Assembly: GCA_016712985.1 (NCBI GenBank)
Contig: JADJQA010000001.1
Coordinates: 62,001 to 126,000 of the forward strand
Direction: 5' to 3'
DNA from: Sulfuritalea sp.
GTDB taxonomy: Bacteria > Pseudomonadota > Gammaproteobacteria > Burkholderiales > Rhodocyclaceae
Length of the DNA stretch: 64,000 bases
The position numbers and the translations under genes are program-made. This document shows, piece after piece, positions 1 to 9,900 of this stretch (within the stretch, counting starts at the first letter, position 1; every line of letters starts with the position of its first letter). The notes below the pieces were generated by a model. That model was not told where the DNA came from and did not search any database. It saw only the letters and a list, made by a program, of their open reading frames with translations.

Positions 1-1
1 G

Positions 2-616
2 GAGTTCGCCCGCGCCCGCGAAGGCACGATCGAACGGCTGGTGCCAACTGGCGGCTATGTTTGCCGCAAGGGCGAACCTGTCGACCACTGGCATGGTGTG
101 ATCGAAGGCCTGGTCAAAATGTCCAGCGACTGGGTCACCGGCAAGACCGCCAGCTTCACCGGCATAGCCGCCGGCGGCTGGTTCGGCGAAGGCTCCGTGC
201 TGAAGGATGAGCCGCGCCGTTATGACATGGTCGCCCTGCGCGATAGCCGCGTCGCCTGCATGCGCCGCGAAACCTTTCATTGGCTGCTGGACAACAACAT
301 CGCCTTCAACCGCTTCGTCATCAACCAGATCAATGAACGACTGAGCCTGTTCATCGGCCTGCTCGAATCCCACCGGCTGCTGGATGCGGATGCCCGCGTG
401 GCACGCACCATGGCTGCCCTGTTCCACCCGGTGCTGCAACCGGGGATCGATTCGCGCATCGCCATCTCGCAGGAAGAAATCGGCTATCTCGCCGGCATTT
501 CCCGGCAACGCGCCAATCGTGCCTTGCGAACGCTGGAGGACGCCGGCTTTCTCACCACCGAGTATGGCGGCATCACGGTGCTGGATCTGGAAGGCCTGCG
601 CCGCTTCGGTGGCTGA
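2..616 (+). CDS. Crp/Fnr-family transcriptional regulator (5' end outside window)
   Basis: The reading frame is already open at the left edge, so the N-terminus lies outside the window; the GTG at 41 is inside the cyclic-nucleotide-binding-like beta-barrel and is unlikely to be the start. The visible part shows the second half of the cNMP-binding fold (GGWFGEGSVL near residue 58 of the visible protein), the long dimerisation helix, and a C-terminal Crp-type helix-turn-helix (ISQEEIGYLAGISRQRANRAL) followed by the short wing. No Cys cluster typical of Fnr iron-sulfur sensing is visible in the part present. Target genes cannot be inferred; the neighbouring genes are degraded. Confidence 0.85.
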   Translation, partial: EFARAREGTIERLVPTGGYVCRKGEPVDHWHGVIEGLVKMSSDWVTGKTASFTGIAAGGWFGEGSVLKDEPRRYDMVALRDSRVACMRRETFHWLLDNNIAFNRFVINQINERLSLFIGLLESHRLLDADARVARTMAALFHPVLQPGIDSRIAISQEEIGYLAGISRQRANRALRTLEDAGFLTTEYGGITVLDLEGLRRFGG

Positions 617-711
617 GGGGGGATAGCTGCCGGCGCGGTCCGGCGGGCGCCGACGCTGCGGACGGCCTTGATTTGACGCGTTGCTCCCTTGAGTGAGCGG
701 AAGATGGAAAT

Positions 712-1206
712 TCATCCGGTCATGGCGACCAGCGCCTGGGGCGACACCACCTCCACGTTATCCGCCAATGGATAGGCATCCAATACCGGTGCAACAACGA
801 ATGCGCGATCAACGCCGAGATCCTCGCAGGCGTTCCAGAACCCGCGCGCCGGTCGTCGCGCGTTCGACAGCTTGACCTCGTAAGCGGTGCGTCGGCCGCC
901 GCTGTCGACCACCAGATCAAGCTCGGCGCCCGCCGCCGTACGGTAGAACCCGAAGCTTGCCAGGGGCGGCGCCCCGGCAATGATCTGCTCCAGGACGAAG
1001 CCCTCCCAGGAATGCCCCGCCACCGGATGCCCCGCCAGCGCATCCGCCGAATCGATACCCAGCAGCGCATGCAGCAAACCGCTGTCGCGCAGGTACGCCT
1101 TGGGCGCCTTGACCAGCCGCTTGCCGATGTTGATATGGAATGGCTCCAGTCGCCGCAGCATCATCGCATCGACCAGCAGATCCAGATATGCTCTAACAGT
1201 CCGTAC
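712..1206 (-). pseudogene. C-terminal remnant of a DUF4143 / AAA-type ATPase
   Basis: From VRTVRAYLDLLVDAM through LGKRL-type and KAYLRDSGLLHALLGI-like motifs to the ELDLVV and YEVKLSN nuclease-like motifs, the protein matches the C-terminal DUF4143 domain of prokaryotic AAA+ ATPases (usually about 380-450 residues in total). The N-terminal ATPase half with Walker motifs is absent. The same frame stays open upstream to 1428, but that part is antisense to the PIN fragment at 1231-1479 and does not look like ATPase sequence. I read this as a truncated gene left after a deletion joined two unrelated genes near 1206. Confidence 0.7.
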
Positions 1207-1230
1207 GGGACGACGTCGAGTGGGGCCTGC

Positions 1231-1479
1231 ATGGTGAAAACTGAGGCGGCTCAGCGAATCGTCGTTGCCGATGCCGGTCCGCTGATCCACCTCGATGAAC
1301 TCGAAACCCTGGATCTGCTTGCGCATGGCACGCTCGGCTTGATCTTGCGTTTTGTGCGCCGCAAGCTGCGGACCGCCGAACAAGCGCTGAAACTGCTTGC
1401 CGACATTCCGGAACGCTGCTCCCTGCATATCCGCCCCGCGCTAGTCGAACAGACCGTTCGCCGTGCCCAAGCGGAATGA
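1231..1479 (+). pseudogene. Internally deleted PIN-domain (DUF3368-like) protein
   Basis: The first 25 residues carry VVADAGPLIHLDELETLDLL, the hallmark N-terminus of DUF3368 PIN-domain toxins (first catalytic Asp in VxDAGPLI). After about 30 residues the sequence jumps to a C-terminal part (LRFVRRKLRTAEQAL). The 82-residue total is about half the usual 150-165, and the middle with the other acidic residues is missing. No antitoxin gene is adjacent. It is probably inactive. Confidence 0.6.
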
Positions 1480-1532
1480 CTCGGCGCCGAATAGCGGCAA
1501 GCGCCCGAATCGCTCCCGGCGGTTTCCACAAG

Positions 1533-1560
1533 AAATCGGGTGCCTTTGGGCACCGCTGCT
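1533..1560 (-). terminator. Possible terminator of icmF
   Basis: GGTGCC (1539-1544) and GGCACC (1549-1554) form a 6-bp stem with a 4-base loop about 45 bases past the icmF stop. On the minus strand it is followed by a short T-rich run (CGATTTCTT). The stem is short, so this is a weak call. Confidence 0.35.
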
Positions 1561-1579
1561 CTTGGGAGAGTGGAAGTTA

Positions 1580-1602
1580 CCGTCCCGCCAACACCGACTC
1601 TT
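1580..1602 (-). repeat. Dispersed 23-bp motif, copy 1
   Basis: On the minus strand it reads AAGAGTCGGTGTTGGCGG followed by GACGG. Near-identical copies lie at 25055-25077, 44762-44784 and 53596-53618. This copy overlaps the icmF stop codon. Confidence 0.5.
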
Positions 1603-4600
1603 ACATGCTCCGCCGATACTGCCCGCCGACCTCGTACAAGGCATTCGAAATCTGCCCCAGCGAACAGCAGCGCACTGCATCCATCATCACCGCAAAGACG
1701 TTCTGGTTGCCGATCACCGCCTGCCGCAGTCGGGCCAGGCAGGCCTCCGACTGCCCCGCATTGCGCGCCTGGAAATCCCTGAGCCGGGTCAGTTGCGACT
1801 GCTTCTCCGCCTCGGTCGAACGCGCCAGCTCGATCTCGCCGGTCTCGCCCGATCCCTTCGGATTGAGGAAGGTGTTCACGCCGATGATCGGGTAGGAGCC
1901 GTCGTGCTTCTTGTGCTCGTAGTACATCGACTCTTCCTGGATCTTGCCGCGCTGGTAGCCGGTTTCCATGGCGCCGAGCACGCCGCCGCGACTGGCGATG
2001 GCTTCGAATTCCTTGAGCACGGCTTCCTCCACCAGATCGGTCAGTTCTTCCATGATGAAAGCACCCTGGTTCGGGTTCTCGTTCTTCGCCACGCCCCATT
2101 CACGGTTGATGACGAGCTGGATCGCCATGGCGCGCCGAACCGACTCCTCGGTCGGCGTGGTGATGGCCTCGTCGTAGGCGTTGGTGTGCAGGCTGTTGCA
2201 GTTGTCGTAGATGGCGATCAGCGCCTGCAGCGTGGTGCGGATGTCGTTGAAGTCCATCTCCTGCGCATGCAGGCTGCGGCCCGAGGTCTGGATGTGGTAC
2301 TTGAGCTTCTGGCTGCGCTCGTTGGCGCCGTAGCGGTTCTTCATCGCCACGGCCCAGATGCGCCGCGCGACGCGGCCGATCACCGAGTATTCCGGTTCCA
2401 TGCCGTTGCTGAAGAAGAAGGAAAGGTTGGCGGCGAAATCGTCGATGTGCATGCCGCGCGCCAGGTAGGTCTCGACGTAGGTGAAACCGTTGGCCAGCGT
2501 GAAGGCGAGCTGGCTGATCGGGTTGGCGCCGGCTTCGGCGATGTGGTAGCCGGAGATCGAGACCGAGTAGAAATTGCGGATCTGGTTATGGACGAAATAC
2601 TCCTGGATGTCGCCCATCATCTTCAGCGCGAACTCAGTCGAGAAGATGCAGGTGTTCTGGCCCTGGTCTTCCTTCAGGATGTCGGCCTGCACGGTGCCGC
2701 GCACCGTGGACAGCGTCCATTCGCGGATCTTCTCGGCTTCGTCCTCGGTCGCGTCGCGGCCGTTCTGGCTGCGGAACTTCTCGACCTGCTGGTCGACCGC
2801 GGCATTCAGGTACATCGCCAGGATCATCGGCGCCGGGCCGTTGATGGTCATCGACACCGAGGTCGCCGGGTCGCACAGGTCGAAGCCCGAATAGAGCACC
2901 TTGAGATCGTCCAGCGTGGCGATCGAGACGCCCGAGTTGCCCACCTTGCCGTAGATGTCCGGACGCGGGTCGGGGTCGCAGCCGTAGAGCGTGACCGAAT
3001 CGAAGGCTGTCGACAGACGCTTGGCCGGCATGCCCTCGGAGACCTTGAGGAAACGCCTGTTGGTGCGGAAGGCGTCGCCCTCGCCGGCGAACATCCGCGT
3101 CGGGTCCTCGTTCTCGCGCTTGAAGGCGAACACGCCAGCGGTGTAGGGAAAGGAACCGGGAACGTTTTCGCGCATCAGGAACTTGAGCAACTCGCCTTCG
3201 TCGTCGAAGCGCGGCAGCGACACCTTGCGGATCTTGGTGCCTGAAAGCGACTCGGAGACCAAGCTTGTGCGGATTTCCTTGTCGCGCATCTTTACCACGT
3301 ACTGGTCACCGGCATAGGCCTTCTTCATGTCCGGCCACATGGCGAGCAACTTGCGGGCATGGGGCGTCAGTTGGCCATCCTTCCAGGCGATGAGCTCGTC
3401 GAAGTCCGCAACATTCTTGGCACAGGCCTCGAAGATCGCCTTGGCGGTTTTCAGCGACTGCCGCTCACGCGCCAGCGCGGCCTGCTCCTCGATCTGGCGG
3501 TGATAAGCGCGTAACGCATCGGCAATATCGGCCAGGTAGCGCACGCGATCCGGCGGAACAATGGCGCGACCGGCCGAAGAGTGCTTCACCTGCACCGGCG
3601 GCAACAGGCCTGGCTTCGCCTTGAGTCCGCACTCGGCCAGGCTTGCGAGCAGGGCCTGGTACAACGCGGTGACGCCGTCGTCGTTGAAGCGCGCCGCCAT
3701 GGTGCCGAATACCGGCATGTCCTCGGTGCGCTCGGCAAATTTCTCCCGGTTGCGCTGGTACTGCTTGCGCACGTCGCGCAGCGCGTCCTCGGCGCCCTTG
3801 CGATCGAACTTGTTGATCGCGACGAAATCGGCGAAATCCAGCATGTCGATCTTTTCCAGTTGCGAAGCCGCGCCGAACTCGGGCGTCATCACATACAGCG
3901 AGACATCGACCAGCGGCACGATCGCCGCATCGCCCTGGCCTATCCCCGAGGTCTCGACCACGATCAGGTCGAAGCCGGCGACCTTGCAAGCGGCGATCAC
4001 ATCGGGCAGCGCCTTGGATATCTCGCTGCCGGTATCTCGCGTGGCGAGCGAGCGCATGTAGATGTTTGGATGCTGTATCGCATTCATGCGGATGCGATCG
4101 CCCAGCAGGGCGCCGCCGGTGCGCTTGCGCGATGGGTCGATGGAAATCACCGCGATCTTCTGCCCGTCATCCTGGTCGAGGCGGAAGCGGCGGATCAGTT
4201 CGTCGGTCAGCGAACTCTTTCCGGCGCCGCCGGTGCCGGTGATGCCAAGCGTCGGCGCAGTCGAGAGGACGGCCTTTTCCAGCAAGGCCTGCTTCGCCTT
4301 GGCCGGCCACGCATCGTTTTCCAGCGCGGTGATGATCTGCGCCAGGTTGCGCAGGCGGGCACCGCGATCGGCGACCTCCAGCGCTTTGACGTCCTGCGGC
4401 GCACGCTTGCTGATGTCGGCGTCGCAACGCGCCACCATGTCGTTGATCATGCCCTGCAGGCCCATCCTCTGGCCGTCCTGCACTGAGTACAGATGGGTCA
4501 CGCCATAGGCATGCAGCTCGCTCGTCTCGCTCGGGATGATCACCCCGCCGCCACCGCCGAACACCTGGATGTTCTCGCCGCCGCGCTCCTTCAGCAAATC

Positions 4601-4870
4601 GATCATGTACTTGAAGAATTCGAGGTGGCCCCCCTGGTACGACGATACAGCGATGCCTTGCGCATCCTCCTGCAGGGCCGCGTTGACGATTTCCTCGACC
4701 GAGCGGTTGTGCCCGAGATGAATCACCTCGACCCCCGAGGATTGCAGAATGCGCCGCATGATGTTGATCGAGGCGTCATGGCCGTCGAAAAGCGAGGTGG
4801 CCGTGACGAAACGCACTTTGTGCGTGGGCTTGTAGGGAACTAGTTTGGCGGCAATGCTCAGGTCGGTCAT
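1601..4870 (-). CDS. icmF: Fused isobutyryl-CoA mutase IcmF
   Basis: A coenzyme-B12-dependent mutase with its own G-protein chaperone fused between the B12 and substrate domains; it interconverts isobutyryl-CoA and n-butyryl-CoA (some family members also act on pivalyl-/isovaleryl-CoA). Length 1089 residues, the normal family size. The B12-binding domain is at about 10-145 with the lower-ligand motif DGHDAS (His31). The MeaI-type GTPase follows, with P-loop GTGGAGKSS (212-220), ETSGIGQGD (about 306-314) and NKFD (353-356). The mutase barrel fills the C-terminal half. In the barrel, FPYTAGVF and KEDQGQNT replace the Tyr/Arg-containing motifs of methylmalonyl-CoA mutase, which argues for isobutyryl-type specificity. 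I chose the ATG at 4870 because GGAG lies 8 bases upstream; the frame is open 21 codons further. A divergent AraC gene starts 100 bp away. Confidence 0.95.
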   Translation of the reverse strand: MTDLSIAAKLVPYKPTHKVRFVTATSLFDGHDASINIMRRILQSSGVEVIHLGHNRSVEEIVNAALQEDAQGIAVSSYQGGHLEFFKYMIDLLKERGGENIQVFGGGGGVIIPSETSELHAYGVTHLYSVQDGQRMGLQGMINDMVARCDADISKRAPQDVKALEVADRGARLRNLAQIITALENDAWPAKAKQALLEKAVLSTAPTLGITGTGGAGKSSLTDELIRRFRLDQDDGQKIAVISIDPSRKRTGGALLGDRIRMNAIQHPNIYMRSLATRDTGSEISKALPDVIAACKVAGFDLIVVETSGIGQGDAAIVPLVDVSLYVMTPEFGAASQLEKIDMLDFADFVAINKFDRKGAEDALRDVRKQYQRNREKFAERTEDMPVFGTMAARFNDDGVTALYQALLASLAECGLKAKPGLLPPVQVKHSSAGRAIVPPDRVRYLADIADALRAYHRQIEEQAALARERQSLKTAKAIFEACAKNVADFDELIAWKDGQLTPHARKLLAMWPDMKKAYAGDQYVVKMRDKEIRTSLVSESLSGTKIRKVSLPRFDDEGELLKFLMRENVPGSFPYTAGVFAFKRENEDPTRMFAGEGDAFRTNRRFLKVSEGMPAKRLSTAFDSVTLYGCDPDPRPDIYGKVGNSGVSIATLDDLKVLYSGFDLCDPATSVSMTINGPAPMILAMYLNAAVDQQVEKFRSQNGRDATEDEAEKIREWTLSTVRGTVQADILKEDQGQNTCIFSTEFALKMMGDIQEYFVHNQIRNFYSVSISGYHIAEAGANPISQLAFTLANGFTYVETYLARGMHIDDFAANLSFFFSNGMEPEYSVIGRVARRIWAVAMKNRYGANERSQKLKYHIQTSGRSLHAQEMDFNDIRTTLQALIAIYDNCNSLHTNAYDEAITTPTEESVRRAMAIQLVINREWGVAKNENPNQGAFIMEELTDLVEEAVLKEFEAIASRGGVLGAMETGYQRGKIQEESMYYEHKKHDGSYPIIGVNTFLNPKGSGETGEIELARSTEAEKQSQLTRLRDFQARNAGQSEACLARLRQAVIGNQNVFAVMMDAVRCCSLGQISNALYEVGGQYRRSM

Positions 4871-4933
4871 GGTGGCGGCTCCAGGATGGGCAACGGTGCT
4901 TGAATCATAGGCAATGCGTGGCGATAGCGCCAT

Positions 4934-4962
4934 GACACAAAGGGACGAGAACTATGCATAAT
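4934..4962 (+). promoter_or_regulatory. Promoter-like hexamers giving a near-leaderless araC-type transcript
   Basis: CATAAT at 4957-4962 lies only 8 bases before the ATG at 4971, with a TGACAC-like -35 about 18 bases further upstream. No Shine-Dalgarno sequence precedes that ATG, so the transcript may start at or next to the start codon. This is a visual match only. Confidence 0.35.
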
Positions 4963-4970
4963 CCGCCATT

Positions 4971-6047
4971 ATGGATACCCAACCCAATTCCTCACGGAAG
5001 TCCGCCGGAAGCCCCTCCACGGTCGCTGCAGGCTTCGTCATTGGCATCTTGTCCGGGGTTGCGCGGGCCGGATTGGCTGCCGAGCGCCTGCTGGAACATG
5101 CAGAAATTGCCACCCATGTCCTGCATGAACGCAGCGCCCGCATTCCGGTGGCGCGTTATGCGGCGCTCTACCGCCTGATCAACGAGAGTCTCGATGACGA
5201 GGGTTTCGCGCTGTTTTCTCGGCCGCTACGCCGCGGCAGCTTCGAGTTCCTCTGCCGCGCCGCGCTCTCCGCGGCGACCCTGGAAGAAGCCCTGGAGCGC
5301 ATTGCGCGCTTTTTGCACGTGGTGCTCGACGATCTGGAAGTGGACCTGGAAAAGAGCGGGCGCGCTGCCGTCATCGTCATCAGCGAAGAGCAGCCGCTGC
5401 CGGTCGGCCCGGCCGGGCGCGTATTCGCCTTCGAATGGCTGCTGCGCATGATCCACGGCCTCGCGGCCTGGCTGGTGGCGCATCCGCTGGGGCTCGACGA
5501 AGTCAGCTTTCCCTATCCGCCGCCGCTGCACGCGGCCGACTACGAACTGGTTTTCGCGCCGCGTTACACCTTCGATGCGCCGCACCTGGAGGCGCGCTTT
5601 CCGGCCGAGTGGCTGGCGCTGCCGGTGCGCCGCGACGAAGCGGCGCTCCGCAGCTTCCTGGTCGATGCGCCGGCCAGCATCACCACGCTCTACCGCCGCG
5701 ACCGCGCCCTCGGCTTGAGGGTTCGCGAGCACCTGCGCGCCGCCCTACCGGAACATCTGGCCCTGCCCGCGATCGCGCGCCGCCTGTTTCTCTCGCCGCG
5801 CACGCTGCACCGGCGACTGGAAGACGAAGGCACGAGCTTTCGCGCGATCAAGGACGGCCTGCGCCGCGACCTCGCCACCGACTGGCTGACCAAGACTGCT
5901 CGTCCCTTGAACCGTATCGGCGCCGACCTCGGTTTCGCCGACGCCGCCGCCTTCTATCGCGCCTTTGCCGGCTGGACCGGCAGCGGCCCACGCGAGTACC
6001 GCAAACGTTTCAGGCACTCCACGACTGTCCCGCCCCACCCGACCTGA
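4971..6047 (+). CDS. AraC-family regulator, divergent from icmF
   Basis: A 358-residue protein with an N-terminal arabinose-binding-like domain of the PF12625 type (about 30-220) and a C-terminal AraC helix-turn-helix pair (about 250-345). The DNA-binding part contains LFLSPRTLHRRLEDEGTSFR and a second helix unit IGADLGFADAAAFYRAF, followed by the usual GPREYRKRF end. It is divergently transcribed from icmF with only 100 bp between the start codons. The simplest inference is that it controls icmF in response to an acyl-CoA precursor or branched-chain acid; no operator was identified. Confidence 0.88.
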   Translation: MDTQPNSSRKSAGSPSTVAAGFVIGILSGVARAGLAAERLLEHAEIATHVLHERSARIPVARYAALYRLINESLDDEGFALFSRPLRRGSFEFLCRAALSAATLEEALERIARFLHVVLDDLEVDLEKSGRAAVIVISEEQPLPVGPAGRVFAFEWLLRMIHGLAAWLVAHPLGLDEVSFPYPPPLHAADYELVFAPRYTFDAPHLEARFPAEWLALPVRRDEAALRSFLVDAPASITTLYRRDRALGLRVREHLRAALPEHLALPAIARRLFLSPRTLHRRLEDEGTSFRAIKDGLRRDLATDWLTKTARPLNRIGADLGFADAAAFYRAFAGWTGSGPREYRKRFRHSTTVPPHPT

Positions 6048-6226
6048 ATCGGCAGCGTCCGGGGGCATTCAGCCGCGCGACGCGTGGGAAACAGTCCGGC
6101 TCGGCGAGGGTTGCCGCGCCGGTTGCCAGGGGCAGCCCTTCTATTTGCCCAAACGTGGCACATTGTCGCAAACCCAAATTGGCCGCCGCGCGCGGCCGAT
6201 GTGACGGCAGATCGAGGAGACAAGCG

Positions 6227-6505
6227 TTGCAGCGCATCGAGAACGTGATGACCCCGCAAACCTTCAGCGGCATACAAGCCGGCATGAGCAAGGACCAGGT
6301 GTTGCGCGCATTGGGGCCGCCGGAACCGTGCTGGACCGTCTACTTCAAGGCGCGCGACGAACTGGTCTGGGAGTGGCGCTATTGCGACGACTGGGGTTTG
6401 GCTGCGCGCTTTGATATCCTGTTTGACGGCAGCAAGGAAATCGTGCGTTCCACCATGTCGGTCAGGGAAACCTGTTTGAATGGCGGCTGTCCCTGCGCGC
6501 GCTGA
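6227..6505 (+). CDS. Small BamE/SmpA-like protein, TTG start, N-terminally shortened
   Basis: A 92-residue protein. TTG at 6227 is chosen because GAGGAGA (6214-6220) sits 6 bases upstream, whereas the in-frame ATG at 6248 has no ribosome site. The sequence QRIENVMTPQTFSGIQAGMS aligns with the second half of the BamE-like lipoprotein at 32336-32821 (KIEQALTEENFARIEKGWS), including the G-M/W-S-x-x-QV-RxLG signature of the SmpA/OmlA fold and a W-x-W core. It has no signal peptide or lipobox, unlike the 161-residue relative, so it looks like a duplicated copy that lost its export signal and first repeat. It carries a CxxxCxC tail (TCLNGGCPC). Function is unknown. Confidence 0.6.
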   Translation: MQRIENVMTPQTFSGIQAGMSKDQVLRALGPPEPCWTVYFKARDELVWEWRYCDDWGLAARFDILFDGSKEIVRSTMSVRETCLNGGCPCAR

Positions 6506-6534
6506 CGCGTCGTGCCGAATATCTGGAGACTGCC

Positions 6535-6804
6535 ATGCGTGAACTCGTCGAGGTTTTCGCGAATCTGCTGCGGCGCATGCCGCTTGTCGCCCTGTGCTGG
6601 CTGCTCGCGCTGTTCGGCGAGGCGGCATTCGGCGTCGAACCAAAGGTCGCTGTTACCGTAGGGCAAAGAGACGAAGCCTTCATCGTCGATGCGACGATCG
6701 ATGTTCAGGTGCCCCTGGCTACCGCGTGGGAGGTCCTGACGGACTTTGACAAGATGACGTCGATTAACGATAACCTCGACATCGGCATCGCCGAGATCGA
6801 CTGA
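6535..6804 (+). pseudogene. Truncated SRPBCC/START-like secreted protein
   Basis: An ATG preceded by GGAG begins an 89-residue product with a hydrophobic export segment (about 15-33). It then has the start of an SRPBCC-type lipid-binding fold (VDVQ/VPLATAWEVLTDFDKMTSI-like), which normally continues for about 120 more residues. Here it ends shortly after the first helix. In another frame, codons from 6801 to a stop at 6893 (DHFDREFVGHFLKAGVD) could be the original C-terminus, so an internal deletion plus frame change is likely. The gene lies 29 bp after the BamE-like fragment. Confidence 0.5.
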
Positions 6805-6955
6805 CCGATCACTTCGACCGCGAATTCGTCGGTCACTTCCTGAAGGCCGGAGTTGATCCTATCGCGGCGCCCAAGGCAGCCCCAAAAAGCTGATTGAACG
6901 CAGCGCCACGCGCTGATCGTTGTCATTCCTGCGCTTGATCGATCGCGCCGCCGGT

Positions 6956-9900
6956 TCAGGTCCCGGACCGACCCCGCATGCCCCATTCCTTGACCAAGGC
7001 ATAGATAGCCGGAATCACTGCCAGCGTCAGGATCGTCGAGGAAATCATGCCGCCCACCATGGGTGCGGCGATGCGGCTCATGACTTCCGAGCCGGTGCCG
7101 GTGCCCCACATGATCGGCAGCAGGCCGGCCATGATCGCCGTCACGGTCATCAGCTTGGGCCGCACCCGCTCCACGGCGCCCTCCATGACCGCGGCGTACA
7201 AGTCGGCGCCGGCGGGACGGCGATTTTCGGCGGTGCAACGCTTCTGCGCCGCCTCCCAGGCGTGGTCGATGTAGATCAGCATCACCACGCCGGTCTCGGC
7301 CGCTACGCCAGCCAGGGCGATGAAGCCGACCGCCACTGCAACCGACAGGTTGTAGCCGAGCAGCCACATCAGCCAGACGCCGCCGACGAGGGCGAAAGGC
7401 ACAGAGAGCATCACGATCAAGGTTTCGGTCAGGCGCCGGAAGTTGAGGTAGAGCAGCAGGAAGATGATCAGCAGGGTCACCGGAACGACAACTTTGAGTT
7501 TCTCGATCGCGCGTTCCATGTACTCGAACTGTCCGCTCCAGGCGATGTAGTAGCCGGGCGGAAATTTGACCTTGTCATTGACCGCCTGACGCGCCTCGGC
7601 GACATAGCCGCCGATGTCGCGCTCGCGGATGTCGACGAAGATGTAGGCCGAGAGCAGCGCGTTCTCGGTGCGGATGGCCGGCGCGCCCTTGACGATGACG
7701 ATTTTCGCCACCTGACCCAGCGGCACCATCGCCGCCGGCCCGCGCATTGAACCCTCCGCAGTTGTGTTACTGGGCACCAGCACCTCACGCGCGATCGCCT
7801 GCGGATCTGTGCGCAGTTCGCGCGGATAGCGCACGATGACGCCGAAGCGTTCGCGGCCCTCGACCGTGGTCGTCACCAACTCGCCGCCCAGTGCCGTACC
7901 GATGGTATCCTGCAGTTCGCCGACCGACAGCCCGTAGCGCGCCAGGGCGCCGCGGTCCGGCTCGATGTCGAGGTAGAAGCCGCCGGTGATGCGCTCGGCG
8001 TAGGCGCTGGTGGTGCCCGGCACATCCTGCACCACGGCCTCGATCTCGCGCGCCAGGCGTTCCATCTCGACCAGGTCCTTGCCGAAGACCTTGATCCCGA
8101 TCGGCGTGCGGATGCCGGTCGACAGCATGTCGATGCGCGCCTTGATCGGCATGGTCCAGGAATTCGCCACGCCGGGGAACTGCAAGGCCTTGTCCAGTTC
8201 GGCGATCAGCTTGTCGGTGTTCATGCCCGGCCGCCATTGCGACTCGGGCTTGAGGTTGATCACGGTCTCGAACATCTCGGTCGGCGCGGGGTCGGTCGCC
8301 GTGTTGGCGCGACCGGCCTTGCCGATCACCGAAGCCACCTCGTGGAAGCTCTTTATGATCTTGTCCTGCGTCTGCAGCAGTTCGGCGGCCTTGGTGATGG
8401 ACATGCCCGGCAGCGAGGTCGGCATGTAGAACAGCGTGCCTTCGTTGAGCGTGGGCATGAACTCGCTGCCCAGCTTCGAGGCCGGGTAGATGCTGACGGC
8501 CAGAGTCGCCAGGGCGAGAACGATGGTGCTGCGCTTCCAGCGCATGACCCAGGCGATGATCGGCCGGTACAGCCGGATCAGCACCCGATTCACCGGATTC
8601 TTCGCCTCGGGGATGATCTTGCCGCGGATGAAGAACAGCATCAGTACCGGCACCAGCGTCACCGACAGCAGTGCCGCGCCGGCCATGGCGAAGGTCTTGG
8701 TCCAGGCCAGCGGCGAGAACAGGCGCCCTTCCTGCGCTTCGAGCGTGAACACCGGCAGGAAGGAGACGGTGATGATCAGCAGCGAAAAGAACAGCGCCGG
8801 GCCGACTTCCTTGCAGGCGGCGATGATGGCTTCGGCGCGGGCCTTGTCCCCCTCTCCCCCAACCCCTTTGCCGCCAGGGGAGAGGGGAGCGAAGCCCCTA
8901 CCGCCCGGCGGGGAATGGGTTGCAGAGAGGGGTGTTAAGCCCCTCCCCACTGGTGGGGGAGGGGTTGGGGAGGCGCGAGGCAAACGCTCCAGGTGCTTGT
9001 GCGCGTTCTCGATCATGACGATGGCCGCATCGACCATGGCGCCGATGGCGATCGCGACGCCGCCCAGGCTCATGATGTTGGAGTTCATGCCCAGCGCGCG
9101 CATGGCGATGAAGGCGATCAGCACGCCGACCGGCAGCATGATGATCGCCACCAGCGCGCTCCTGACATGCAGCAGGAACACCAGGCAGACCAGCGCGACG
9201 ATGATGCTTTCCTCGATCAGCGTGGTCTTCAGGGTCTGGATCGCGCGGTGGATCAGCTCCGAACGGTCATACACGGTTTCGATCGTGACCCCGGCCGGCA
9301 GACCCGGCGCGATCTCGGCCAGCTTCTCCTTGACGCCGTGGATCACGTCGAGCGCGTTCTGTCCATAGCGCGCCATGGCGATGCCAGACACCACCTCGCC
9401 TTCGCCGTTGAGCTCGGTGACACCACGCCGCTCGTCGGGACCCAGCTCGACGCGCGCGATGTCGCGGATCAGCACCGGCGTGCCGCGCTCGGATTTGATC
9501 GCCAGGCCCTCGATGTCGGCAAGCCCGCGCAGGTAACCGCGGCCGCGCACCATGTATTCGGTTTCCGCCATCTCGACCACGCGCCCGCCGACGTCGCGGT
9601 TCGAGTCGCGGATCGCCTGCACCACTTTCATCAGCGGCACGCCGTAGGCGCGCAGCTTGACCGGATCGACCACCACCTGGTACTGCTGGACGAAGCCGCC
9701 GATGCTGGCGACCTCGGCCACGCCCGGCGCCTTGGTCAGTTGGTAACGAATGAACCAGTCCTGGATGGTGCGCAGTTCGGCCAGCGACTTGTCTTTCGCC
9801 AGCACCGCGTACTGGTAGACCCAGCCGACGCCGGTGGCATCCGGGCCGAGCTGCGGCGTCACACCGCGCGGCAGGCGGCCGGCGGCAAAATTGAGGTACT

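Noticed and set aside
712..1428. Treating the whole 238-codon minus frame as one intact protein
   Set aside because: Its N-terminal third is antisense to recognisable PIN-domain sequence; only the part below about 1206 matches DUF4143.
1463..3244. A 593-codon open frame on the plus strand opposite icmF
   Set aside because: It is antisense to a fully conserved enzyme, is rich in His/Arg/Val with no domain, and long antisense frames are common in GC-rich genes.
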